DNA of 64,000 nt, from positions 1,488,001 to 1,552,000 of the forward strand of contig OZ017748.1 of assembly GCA_963969365.1 (NCBI GenBank). Reading direction: 5' to 3'. Every line of letters starts with the position of its first letter. Positions within the stretch are counted from its first letter, which is position 1. The DNA comes from Asterochloris sp. CNOR1 (lineage: Eukaryota; Chlorophyta; Trebouxiophyceae; Trebouxiales; Trebouxiaceae). The translations under genes were made by a program, and so were the position numbers. Below the pieces are notes generated by a model. The model saw nothing but the letters and a program-made list of their open reading frames with translations. It did not search any database and was not told the DNA's origin. Positions 11,992 through 23,100 of the stretch are shown one piece after another.

Positions 11992-12261
11992 GATGGCCAT
12001 GAACACATGTCACACCTAGAAGCTTGAGACCCTTTTGCAGACTGAATAAGCCCTGAGAACACTTTGCTCAGTACTACAATTAGTTGAGTTACCTGAGTTG
12101 AGTCACCAAAGTGAAGTCAGCAGTGTGAAGCTTAGACACTTCATCTCTAACCATCAGAGCTGACATGTGTTGTGAGTCTGCTGCCAAAATGGCCTTGAGC
12201 CTGATATCATTGGCATGCAAGAAGCAGGGGATGAGGTGCTTTCACTAGCATTCTCAGTTGT

Positions 12262-15200
12262 CTACAGTTTATCATAGTCGAGAAACTCTTTCTTGCGCCT
12301 CTCTCTGGGTATTCTCATACTGTGACTGTTGGCTTCATAGGTGGCAGCTGCACGTTTCTTGCGCTTCGCTGGCACAGGAGTATCATCAGGGGCAGGCAGC
12401 CTGCGACGCTTCTGCTGTCGCATGTTTTTGTCAGTCCCCACAATCTTGCCAGCAGGCTCATGGCGAGGTCGCTTGACATGCTTGGCAGGCACACCTGCAC
12501 CACAGTACTTGGCTAAGCACCATCCCGGCAGGAAGCAAGACACAGGGACATGCCCTTGCAGGACCTTGCAGTCAGCAAGCATTGCCAGCCATCCTCTATC
12601 TATCCTTTATCTGTTGTAGTCTCACTCCAGTTCAGCCAGGAGGAAGTGCATGCCATCCTGAACATTTGCCTGGGCCCCTGAGTTATGGACCAATGAGGAC
12701 GAAGGCAAAGTTGATGCTTCAGCAGCCATCGCCAAGAGCCAGCTCACCGCTTGGTGTAGCCTCCTCACTGTGCCGCGCTGCTCCCTCTCGACCCTCCCTC
12801 TTGCCCTTGCGATTTCGCTTTCCAGGCGCAGGTGTATGCCCAGCCGCAATAGCATTGTATGCAGGCAGCTGGTCTGGGCTGGGGGCTGTGGCTGCAGGAG
12901 GACCCTCTGCCTGGCCCAGCTCCTGGGTGGCAGCTGCAGCCGTCAGAGCTCCCTGCAGCTGGCTGTGCTCCTGAGCGGCAGCAGCAGCGTTTGAGGCCGG
13001 CGGGGCTGCGCCTGCAGCAGTACCCTGTGCCTGACCATGCTCTGCAGCAGCAGCCGCGGGCACAGGCGCGGCCCTGGCAACGCTCCTGGCCGCCCCTCCC
13101 TGACACTGGGCAATGGCAAACCTGATGTGGGACGCCTGCATCGCCATGCCACCCTCCTGTGCCCAGCCTGCCAGGTCACTGCTGTGCTGCCTTTGCTCCC
13201 CACAGTGAGCCGTGCCGTGCTTCGCTGCCTCAGCGCTCGTCAGGAGCTGCTGAGCAGCCGCCAGCTGCCCCAGCGGCACGTCGCCAGGCAGCTGGCATCT
13301 GAGTGCTGCCAGCTGCCCCAGCGGCATTCCCTCATCATCCCTGCGATCAGGCAGCTGGCACCCCTTCGCATCCAGCGGCCCCAGAGGCACCTCGTCTTTC
13401 CCGCAGCCTGGTTGCTGGCGGCTGTGTGCCCTCAGCTCAGGCACAGACATGTCCCGGGAGCAAGCAGGCTGTCCAGGCGCCTGGCTGCCGGTGACCTGCT
13501 GCTGCCATGTCCTCTGCCTGTTGGTGGCAGCGGGCCCGCCCTCAGGCAGCTCAACGAGCTCCTCTGCGCCCGGGGAAGCGGGTGTCAACCCCTCCAGTGC
13601 GCTCCCTGGCTGCCCAGGCGCTGGCACAGAAGGTGCAGCGTCAGGCTGGGCTGATGTTTGCTGCCCCGCGCGCTTGCGCTTGCGAGTTCTGCTCTGCTTG
13701 CACAGGGACACCGCTGGGCTTGCATCTCTGCCCTGCACTGCTGCGCTGCCTGTTCCTGGCATTACTGAGGGCGCAGTGTGCTCACGGACTGGTGCCTCTG
13801 CAGCGGGGGGTGGCCCAGGCTCTGTCGCTGCTGGCTGTGCAGCTTGGGATCTGGCAGCCAGCCTGCCTGGCTTCTCACAGCTGCCTGGACGAGAGGCAAG
13901 CGCATTCACAGGCAAACCTGCCCCACGCGCAGAGCGTCGCCTCATCAAGCTGGGGTCGATGGCAGCGCCGAGGGCAGCCATCCTGCCTGACTGAGCCCCC
14001 TGGTCGCTCTGCTGTGGTGCAGCAGAGCCTTCTGGGGGTGCCGCATGCCTGCTGCTGAGGTGGCGCTCACCTGGGCCGCTGCCAGCACTGGCAGCAGGGC
14101 AGGGAGGCGGCACTGGGGTGCCTGCTGGCTGATGACTGCCTCTGCCCCAGCTTGCGGCCCTGCTTTGGGCGCATGCTGGCTCCTCCCTGGATCTGCCTGC
14201 GTCCCTTCCCGCAGCTTGTTCGCCCTCGGCAGCGCTGCGTGCCCTGCTCTGGGAGCGAGCTGGCTGCCCCCTTGATCTGCTATGGCACGCAGCAGCACGC
14301 TCCTGTGACGTCATTCGGTTGCCTGAAGCCTGCTTGCCCTTCGCGGTGGTGCGAGCACTGCCTCGGGAGCGTGTTGAAACCTCCCCAGACCCACCCATGC
14401 GCGGGGCAGCCTGCTTGCACGTGGCAGCATCGCGGGCCCTGCCCCTTGTAGTCACAGCAGCAGTCAGATCGGCCTCCTGCTGGGGGCCCCTGCCTGCCCC
14501 TGAGCGGGTGACTCGATATTGGCCTGGGTCGACCCCAGCAGTCAAGCTGCCAGCTGCAGCAGCACCAGCGGTGGGGGCCACAGGCGCTGCTGCGGCCAGG
14601 CCGGGTGCAGGCCGCAGCGGGCCTCTCCTGACAGGCAGAGGCGCTGACTGATGATACTCAAGCTCCTGAGCCGCTGCAGCGGCTCCTTTGAGGGGGGGCT
14701 GCCTGCTGGGGCTGCGCCCAGTGCTCTGGCCAGCAAGTGCCGGGCAGGGGCCGCCCTGGCCTGGCACCTGCAGGCAGGTTGGTATGCTTCACACAGTCCG
14801 CTGTGGTCGGCCAGAACAAGAGTCAGGTGAGCGGCAGAGCACGACCCCAGTCAGTTCCCCAAACCTAACAGCAAACCCCATTCTCTTGACATCTGTCCAG
14901 AAACGAAAGCACAGCGCCGACCTGCTTCTGGGCATCACAGTCACTCCGGTGACGCTCAGAGCCGCTGCTGTGGCGCTGCTTGCCAGGCAGAGGCTGCTCC
15001 AGCGGGGCTTTTGCTGCAGCTGGGCTCTGCAGCTCACCTGCTGCAGCGGGGGAGGACCCTGAAGGTGCACACCCCTCTGCAGCCACCTCCTCTGCCTGCG
15101 CTGCCTCCTCTGCCTGCCCTTCCTGCTTTGCCTGCCCTGCCTCCAAGTGCACCTCCTGAGAGCTTGCAGCAGCATGAACTGCACGCGCGGCGCCGCTGAA

Positions 15201-18200
15201 CTCTGCGTGGCTGGGCGCCAGCCCAGCAGGCTGCCCCTTAGCAGGCAGAATGCGCTCAGGACTTGACCACCCGCTGGAGGCTGTGCAGCCCAGCCTGGCG
15301 AGCCTGCCTCCCTTCTGCCTTGTTGTCTGCGGCCCTGAAAAGGCAGTGTCTGCCTGCCGAGACGACATGGCAGCCCCATCCGTGCCGTTTCGAATCCCTG
15401 CTGCTCTTGGCTGTGGACCCTGCTGTGTACTGCCCACGACTCCTACAGGCTCACCTGCTGCTACCTGCTGCCCCTGACTGCAGCCAGAGGTGGCAGGGCC
15501 CTGAAAGCCTGCAGCAAGTGTGCCGGCAGTCTGCATGGCTCCCAGCACCTTGGCTGAGGCAGACTTGCTGTCCGGCAGAGCCTCTGAAGCTGGCTCCTGC
15601 ACAAAACAGGCAGCCAAATTTGACGGACCTCTCCTGCACAGAACACCTTGTTGCTGCACATTCCAGCTACAGCTGTTGCAGCAAAGATCTGTAGACTAAT
15701 GCACGGCATGGTGCATCAAGGCCTGACCCCCAAAATTGGCCGTCAAGGGTGACTTCATGCAGAGCCAGCGTCACGCCGCAGCTGATCAGAGGCTGAGCAC
15801 CTGGTGACCTTGCCCTGTCCACGAGCTGCAGCTCACCTGCTGCACTGCACCTCCTGGCTGCATGTGCTGAGGTGCAGCCCTCTTGCGCGACCGTTTGGGA
15901 GGGGGCGAGAGCGCCTCCCCCACCGGCTGGTGCTTGGCAGCACCAGGCCTCTGCTGCGACGGCGCACGCAGCTGTAAGGGGGGCGCAGCCAGGCCCTGCT
16001 GCAGGCCCATCGCCTGGTCATATGCAGGCATGGCAACCTGCTGCGCCAAGCCCTGAGGGTCTGCGCCAGGCTGCAATGCCCCAGCACTTGCATCCCCAAC
16101 CATGCTGGCCCCCACCTCAGGCAGCAGCTGCTGGGCAGCTTTCTCTGCACTCCTCTGCAGAGGCAGGCCATCCAGCGGCTGGGCCCAGCGGGCCTCAGCA
16201 TCAGACACATCATCATCGCTTTCGCTAACCACATCTGCTTCACAGCCGTGGAGGCCAGCAGCAGGTGCGGGACCGGCCGAGGCAGTAGGCGCCACCTCAG
16301 CCGCAGCAGAGACAGGCGCAGCTGCTGCAGGCTGCACGCCGGCCCGCGTGGCCAGCTGCTGAGCCTGAGGCTGGGCAAAGGGGCTCACTAACGGCACAGC
16401 CCATGTGGCAGGCAGGCCGTCTGACGGCAGGGCATCCGGCTCAGCGCCTGCCTCAGCTGGCAGGTCTGCTGACTGTGCAGCATCCACAGCTGCAGCCCCA
16501 GCTGCTGCCTGGGACTGGACACCTGCCGGGGTTCCGCCAACCACAGCTGCTTCTGCACTAGCGGCTGCCAGGGCAGCAGCAACAGCACCCATGGCCGCCG
16601 AGTGTGCCAGACGCCCCTGTGTTGGCTGTGACTGACTTAGCGGCAGCAGCGAGCTGGCATCGTGCTGCCGGGCGCCGGGCAGCTGCTGCGGCCTGAAGAC
16701 GAGCAGGTGCTGCTGCTTGGCCATCCTGCAGGCAGGGCAGGGGCCATCACGGAGCTGCAGCTGAAGCTGTGCCTGCAAACATGGCAGAGTGCCAATCGAG
16801 GCACCGCAAGCAGCGCTGAATGCCCTGAAGGCATACCGACTGACAGCACTGCTACTGTACCTTCCAGGCTGCAGCTGGTAATGTTGCTGTTTCTGAACAA
16901 GTTGACCATGAGAAGAAGTGCAGGTGTGGTCCAGAGGAGCAGTGCAGCAGCCCCACCTGTCTGGCCCCGCCTGCGATTTCTTGGATGCCTGCTGCATCCA
17001 GGCACCTGGCCTCTCCTGGAGATGCGCATCCTCCTCTGCACGAAGGGGGATCAGTCCCAGGCTTGAAAGCAAAGCAGCTCGCTTCCAGTGCATGCTGTGG
17101 CGTGAGCTGCCATTGGCTGCAGGCCTCCGCAGGATGGCAGCTGCATGCAAAGGATGCCGAGGCATCGGCTGCCCTTCTTGATCTGGGTGCCAGTGCAGAG
17201 TGGCAGTTGCTTGCAGAGCGCACCAGGCCCATAGGCTGCCCTTCAGACCTGTACGCACATGCAGAAGGGGCAGCTGCATTCTGTGCATGCCATGGGATCA
17301 GATGCCGCTCAGCTCTGCGCCCTTGCAAAGTTGCAGACCCTGCACACTGTCTGCATTGCTCTGGGACTCGATCAGATTGGCAGGCACCAGCATGTCATGT
17401 GCGAGCATGCCCATGCAGAAACAAAGTGCTTGCTGCATGACCTACCCTGCAGTACATCTGCACCGCCGTCTGACTCGCTCTCAGAGTCGAAGAAAGCCAG
17501 GGAGCGCCGGGGTTCCTGCTGGTTGATGCCTGCACCCAACGCATCCGTCCAACTGGGCCCAGGTGGCAGGGAACACCTTGGCAGGTCCCAGGAACAGCTT
17601 GAAGCAAGCTGCATAGACTTCCTCTCACAGGCTGCTGCAGGTTGGAGAGGACTGACTTTGCCAGGTCAGCCTGTGCAGACGGTCCATCAAGTCAGCACGC
17701 AGAAATGCAGCAATGCCTCCCAGTGACATCAGGCACCACAGCGTGCTACACGCAAGTGCTTCATCCCTCCACACACCAAGACGACCTTTCTTGAGGATGC
17801 ACAGATTAAGAGCAGCAAGAGCACACCAGGCTCCCTGCAAATTCGGCTGCTCACCCACGGGCACCAGGGCATCCATGTTCAGCGAGCGTCGGCTGGGGCG
17901 GGCAGGGTTCAGCATGCCACTGCCCCCTGCAGAGGCATCTGACAGGCGCCGCTTTTGCTCTGCAGTGCCTGGGATGGCATCAGGGTCATCCTCACTGTCT
18001 TCCCGAGGAGCACCACCCAGCAGCAGATCCCTGCACACATGCTTCATGTTCAAGGATGGCCTCAGCTTGCTGGTGCTGATGGCAAATTTGTGTTGCTCCC
18101 CGCCGCTGCACACCGCCAGAGGGTCCTTGCAAATATGGTTGATGACGGTCTCACACCCTCTTTTGGCAGCAGTCGTCAACTCAGTGGCGCTCCCAGCATG

Positions 18201-20082
18201 CATTCCTGGCTTCCTTTGACCCTGGTGGTGACATGTTCTCCGCAATCAACATTATTTAGGGCAGTACCCTGCCTTAAGCCGAACAAATGGCAGTCACAGC
18301 GCATCAGCACTGCACAAGCCAGCACAGTGTCCTTGGATGCACAGCACATGCAGGTGCTGTGGATGCAGGCAGAACAAAGCTGCCAAGCAGGTACAATCGC
18401 TGACCTGGCAGCCTTGGGTGGGGTTGCCTCCACCTGTCTGCGCTTCTTCCTGCCGTCTGCAGCCACTAGTGTTCAGCCTTCAGCGCGTGCAGATCCCCAA
18501 GGCATTGTCATGAACATGGCTCCCACAAGTCACCTCTCATGACACTTTCATCTCATCGATCGCAGAGGACATCATGCAGGGCTGCAGCAGAGCCATTGTC
18601 ACTCCTGGCAGACATGCTTGGGGCGCACACACTCCACTCTGACAGCGAATCGGAGCATTTCCAGCCTCCAAGGACTCAACAGTGCACAAGTCACATTGCT
18701 CACGGCCAGCAGCCGCACCTTTGGCTAGCCTGGACCGCTTGCCCTTCTCGCCTGCAGCCTTGAGGCTGTAGGTGACTTGGCGCGTCGCCTGGAGAGCCCG
18801 CCTGCAGGTGCAACTCAGAGCTGAGTCGAACAGCAGATCTGACACGTCAATGCCGCCCGTACATGTCGTGAATCTTTGCCGCAGGCTGGCTGCAGAGGTG
18901 GTGCAGCCAGTCCCTCTGTTTGCGCATGCAACCATGCAGCTGTGTGTCACTGCAAGTCAGCTCGGTCAGAGCCAGCGCATTCAGTGTCCAGCCTGCATGT
19001 ACAGGGGCCATGCAGCACTGTTGAGTTGCAACTCACAAGGATTCCGCCTTTGTCAGGCCTCTGCTGCCCTTGGTGGCCAGCTGCCTGGCCATACGAGATA
19101 CAGGATCTTGATTCTGCGGCTGCGGCTGAATCATGCTGCCTGAAGCGGCTGAGTTGCTGCATGAGCCAGCCAGAGCACGCATAGATCCCCTGCAAGGCAC
19201 AGGGTCAGTCTGCTCTGAGGTGGCATCTGCTGCATGGCACCCCCAAATTGCGGTGTGCTGTCAGCCACCTGTGTCCTTGAGGCGCCATGCCCTTGGCAAC
19301 AGCAGCTGTGCCACGCTTGCCGTCACCCAGGCTGCAAGTTGCATAAGCTTGCAGAGGCCGTGCACTGTGTGGCAGATGAGCTCTGAGCGATACAGATCCC
19401 ATGAGATAGTGTCTGCAATGAGCCCATCCCCAGCAATGGCCAAGCACAACAAGCCATTGATGCCACAGAAAGAGTAGTTACCCTTTAGGCTGCGGGCAGG
19501 GCACCCTCACCTTGCAACGGACCCCCTCTTGCTGCAGACTCGGCTCTCTTGCGGGCAATGTAGCTCCCCCTTACCTGCATGCTGCTGACCAGCAGCATGC
19601 AGGGGGTCCCTCGGCCTGGCGGCAGTCCCCCCCTTTGCATGTTGTGCTCCCGCCAGCAATCTCTCTAACAGCATGCCTCTGATCAGCAGGAGGCAGGGCA
19701 CTCCTGCCTGGCCACAGACCTCTCCCTTTGCACATCAAAACGCCAGGAGTGAATCCTCCCCAACATCATGCTGCTGACTAGCAGCAAGCATCTTGTTTCA
19801 CCTGGCCACAGACCCTTCCCTTTGCATGCTGGGCTCCTGCGAGCGCCCCTCACCCAGAGCGGCAGATGAGCCTGCCTGCAGTCCGCTGCTCGGAGAATAC
19901 TCCTCTACCACTGTGCCGTCCCCGTGCAACGCGGCCCTGCTGCGCAGCTCAGATGGTGATGGTGGAGGTGTGTAGTCTCCGCACATGTGCCTCAGCGTGG
20001 CCATTGTCACTGGCAGCTTGCCATCTGCAGTTCTTGACAGCCTGTCAAACGTTGTCTGGCATACACCAAGCAAGATGCTCAC
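12262..20082 (-). CDS. Large disordered protein, or C-terminal part of Treslin
   Basis: Three long minus-strand open stretches follow each other: 17288-15786, 15659-14865 and 14767-12719 (about 500, 264 and 682 codons). All are rich in Ala, Gln, Pro, Gly and Ser, with basic SR/RGR clusters (SRTRKRKRAG) and a short repeat (PLGQLAA...CQLPGD). A final piece at 12582-12262 is Lys/Arg-rich and ends RRKKEFLDYDKL at a stop. Shorter exon-like pieces lie upstream: LPVTMATLRHMCGDYTPPP (near 20,000), IADTISWDLYRSELICHTV (19,400), ARQLATKGSRGLTKAESL (19,080), GIDVSDLLFDSAL (18,840) and CETVINHICKDPLAVC (18,150). The strand matches Treslin directly upstream, and Treslin proteins have very long disordered tails, so this could be one gene. 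I find no decisive motif. Exon borders are not resolved. Confidence 0.38.
19500..19850. repeat. Degenerate tandem repeat, unit about 110 bp, three copies
   Basis: The phrases gctgctgaccagcagcatgc, tggccacagacc and ccctttgcatg recur in order at about 19,580-19,640, 19,670-19,735 and 19,765-19,830. The array lies between two exon-like pieces of the minus-strand gene and is probably intronic. Confidence 0.65.
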
Positions 20083-20148
20083 GTGTTGGAGTTTGGGCTC
20101 CCATTGAGGGCAGGCGCTAATGACACAGAATCAGGGCATGAGCGTCAA

Positions 20149-23100
20149 AGGTGGATGCCCTGATGGCGTATTCTGGCTCATGTGTCTCGGCGACCTCGTG
20201 CATCATGTGAGCAGCAGACTTTGGCGGATGCTGTCATGCGATGATGCTGGCCGGTAGCTGGTCTGGGTACACAGCCTGGTTGCACGCAGGCTGGTGCACC
20301 TCTGCCCATGAGCAGCAGCAATATGCAGAAGTGTCTGCATGCATGGCAGGTGCCACCACCTCACGGCTGTGGCAGGAGGTGAGGGCAAGCCAGCACAGCC
20401 CTCACCAAACTGGGGTCTGATGACGCCACAAAACAGCTCTGCGCCAGCAAAGGGCACCGGGGGCATTTCATGGCTCAAGTCTTCAAACAGCTCCTCCACA
20501 GAAAGCTGCACAGGGTCCTCAGCAGCAGCCAGTGCTGGGGATGAGCTGGCCAGCAGATGCTGGGCAGGCAGAGAGCTGACCAGGAGTCCCAGCTCTGAAG
20601 CACCTGTACCCAACTCCTCTGCAGCAAAGACGGGGGAGGTCTCAGCCTGGGATCAGGCTCAATGAAATGCAATCTGCTACCCAGCAGGCGCAGCTATGGA
20701 GCGCTGGGGCCCTCAGCTCCTCTGCAGGAGGGGCAGAAGTGAGCATGAGCGTGCATGAGGCAGGCAGGCTCAAAGAATGCAAAGAGGTGGCCAGCAGGCC
20801 CACTGAAGCGCCTCTCCCCACTTCAGCTGCAGTAGAGGCAGCCAGCAAGCAGGCTCCACAGATGCAAAGAGGATCCCAGAAAGCCCAGCTCTGAGGTACC
20901 TGTTCCCAGCTGCTCTGCAGCAGAGGCAAACTTGGAAATCTGCCGGAGCAGATGCGCTGAGCGCTCACCCCCTACACATAGGATGAGTGGCAGCAAGCAG
21001 ACAGGGTCTTGAGTGGCTCTGGCCGCCTGTCAGGGCCAAGCGATGGGGCAGCCAGCGTGCACTGTGGCTGGGCCAGCCAGCCTGCTACAGATAAGTCCAA
21101 GGAATGCCCCTGTCACTGTCAGAGGCACCTTGAGAGCTAGGCGTTTCCCTTAGGTCTCATGCCAGCTGCCAAGCCTGCTGTAAGCCATCACATGCAGCAT
21201 GCAGCAATGACGGTCTCTGCTGCAGATCTGGAAAGGCATACAGCAATGACGGTCTCTGCTGCGCATCTGCAAAGGCATACAGCACTGACATTCGCCGTGC
21301 ATGTCTGCAAAGGCGCGGGGCAGGAGCAGCCCAAAGGGAAACAGAACCAGCTGCCGGCAGCCGCTGCAGGCGTCACGCTTACCCTTGCATGCAGCCAACA
21401 GGTGCACCCTCAGCCAGAGCTGCAGGGCCAGGGCGTTGCGGAGCACCGTGTTGCTTCCAGGAATTGCTGCAATGCCCAGCTCTTGTTGCAGCGCATTACA
21501 GTCCCTGAATAGCGTGGCGGCCAGGGCCCTGCCTGCCTGCCTGGCACTGGCAGCTGGGGCCTGGGGCTCTGCACTGGGCAGGCTTGCCCCTGACTCCCCA
21601 GAGCCGGCAGGGGAGGAGCCAGCCACTGTGGCAGGGGGGGCCCCTACCAGCTGCTGGACATCCTCGCTCCGGCACCTGAAGGCAGCACAGTGAAAGCCAG
21701 CTGGTGCACAGCACTTTGCACCATAAAATGGCTGGCACACATGATGCGTGCCCAGTACCAGCCGGCACTGTACAGTAGTTGGCAATGATCCTGCTGAGGC
21801 AACAAGGTCCCCTCATGACCTGGGCAAACACCGAGATGAATGCACCATGGTTGAAATGCGCCGTCTGGACTGTCATGCCAAAGCAACGTATTCTGACCTC
21901 ATGAGCCTGCCAAGCGCAGCCTTGATCAGTGCCCCAGCTGCCTGGCCAATGTCCTCGACAGTGGCCGGGCCAGTATGCGCAGCCAAGACCAGGATCTCTT
22001 CACACCGCCTGCACCCAGAGGACAGCTGCATGGCCGAATGCCCTTGATAAGAGCCATCTGCAGTGAGGAGATCATTCCAATTGCAAGCAGGGCTGAGACA
22101 CAGAGTTTGAGCAGGCAGCGATGCATATGAAAGGGACCACGGCATTCGGAAAGGTAGAGCAGTGTGCCTGTGATGCCCTTGTGTTGCAGGCGCAGGCGGC
22201 CAGGGACCTCGCACCTGGTGGCACCCTGCATGACCTCTGCTGCAGAGATGCTGGGGTCGACAGTGAGCCTGGCGGCTGTTTGGGCGGGGGCTTCGGAGGC
22301 TGGTGGCAGAGGGCGCCTGGAAGAGATCACTGCAAGCAGGCCCCAGCTTGTGTGGCGACGGACTGGCAGTCAGGACGGCCGCACCAGGCTGCTGCAACAC
22401 CGGCAGGCTGCATGGCATCAAGCTGCACTCAAGCACCACTCTGCAGCACCACTGGAACACTGCCCACCACAGGCAGCACTCTGCAGCGTCACCACTCCAG
22501 CACCACAGAGAAGCAGGCTGATTGTGGTATGCACATCACTTTTGTTCAAGTATGGCGACACACCTTCGTCCCCATCGGGACTCGTTCGGACAACCCTAGC
22601 CGTTTTTGCCACCCCTGCTGTTTTGCGCAGGTCCCCTCTGACTGACCGCGGCTTGGGCGGCCTGGCTGTTTCTGTCCCTGCCTGCCTCGCAGCGTAGGCC
22701 TTCAGCTTGGCCACCTCCCGCTCAAGCTGCTGGCACTTCTGGGCAATGGTGCCGTTTGAGGGAGCTGCCATGCCTGAGCTGGAGACAGCTCGCGAGGAGG
22801 GCCGGGAGTGTGCCCGCGAAGTGGTGCGCCGCCTGCAAGCCAGCAATGGCAGCAACTGGGGACGCCTCTGATGCAGCAGCCAGGCCTGAGCCCGACAGGG
22901 ACTGCAAGGCAGCTTTTGGGGCATGCGCTGCCTACATGCCAGCACTGCATTGTTCTGCATACAGCCGCCTCCTGCTGTTCGGCAGGGAACAGACCCTTCT
23001 CAGGCTCCCACACAGCTGGCCACATGCATGCCAGAGGGCTGCACTGCAGCTGCTTGCGTGCCCTGTGGCATCCTGTGGGGGCACCATGCATCTGCTGCCC

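Noticed and set aside
12859-14650. Plus-strand open stretches opposite the large disordered minus-strand exons
   Set aside because: They are short, broken and have the Cys/Trp-rich makeup of antisense to Ala/Gly/Pro-rich coding sequence.
18350-18466. Cysteine cluster (CSACIHSTCMCCAS) as a zinc finger gene start on the minus strand
   Set aside because: Spacing does not match a zinc-binding family I know, and no partner exon continues the frame.
22570-22600. ctcgttcggac as a tRNA T-loop
   Set aside because: No acceptor stem, anticodon arm or D-loop can be formed around it.
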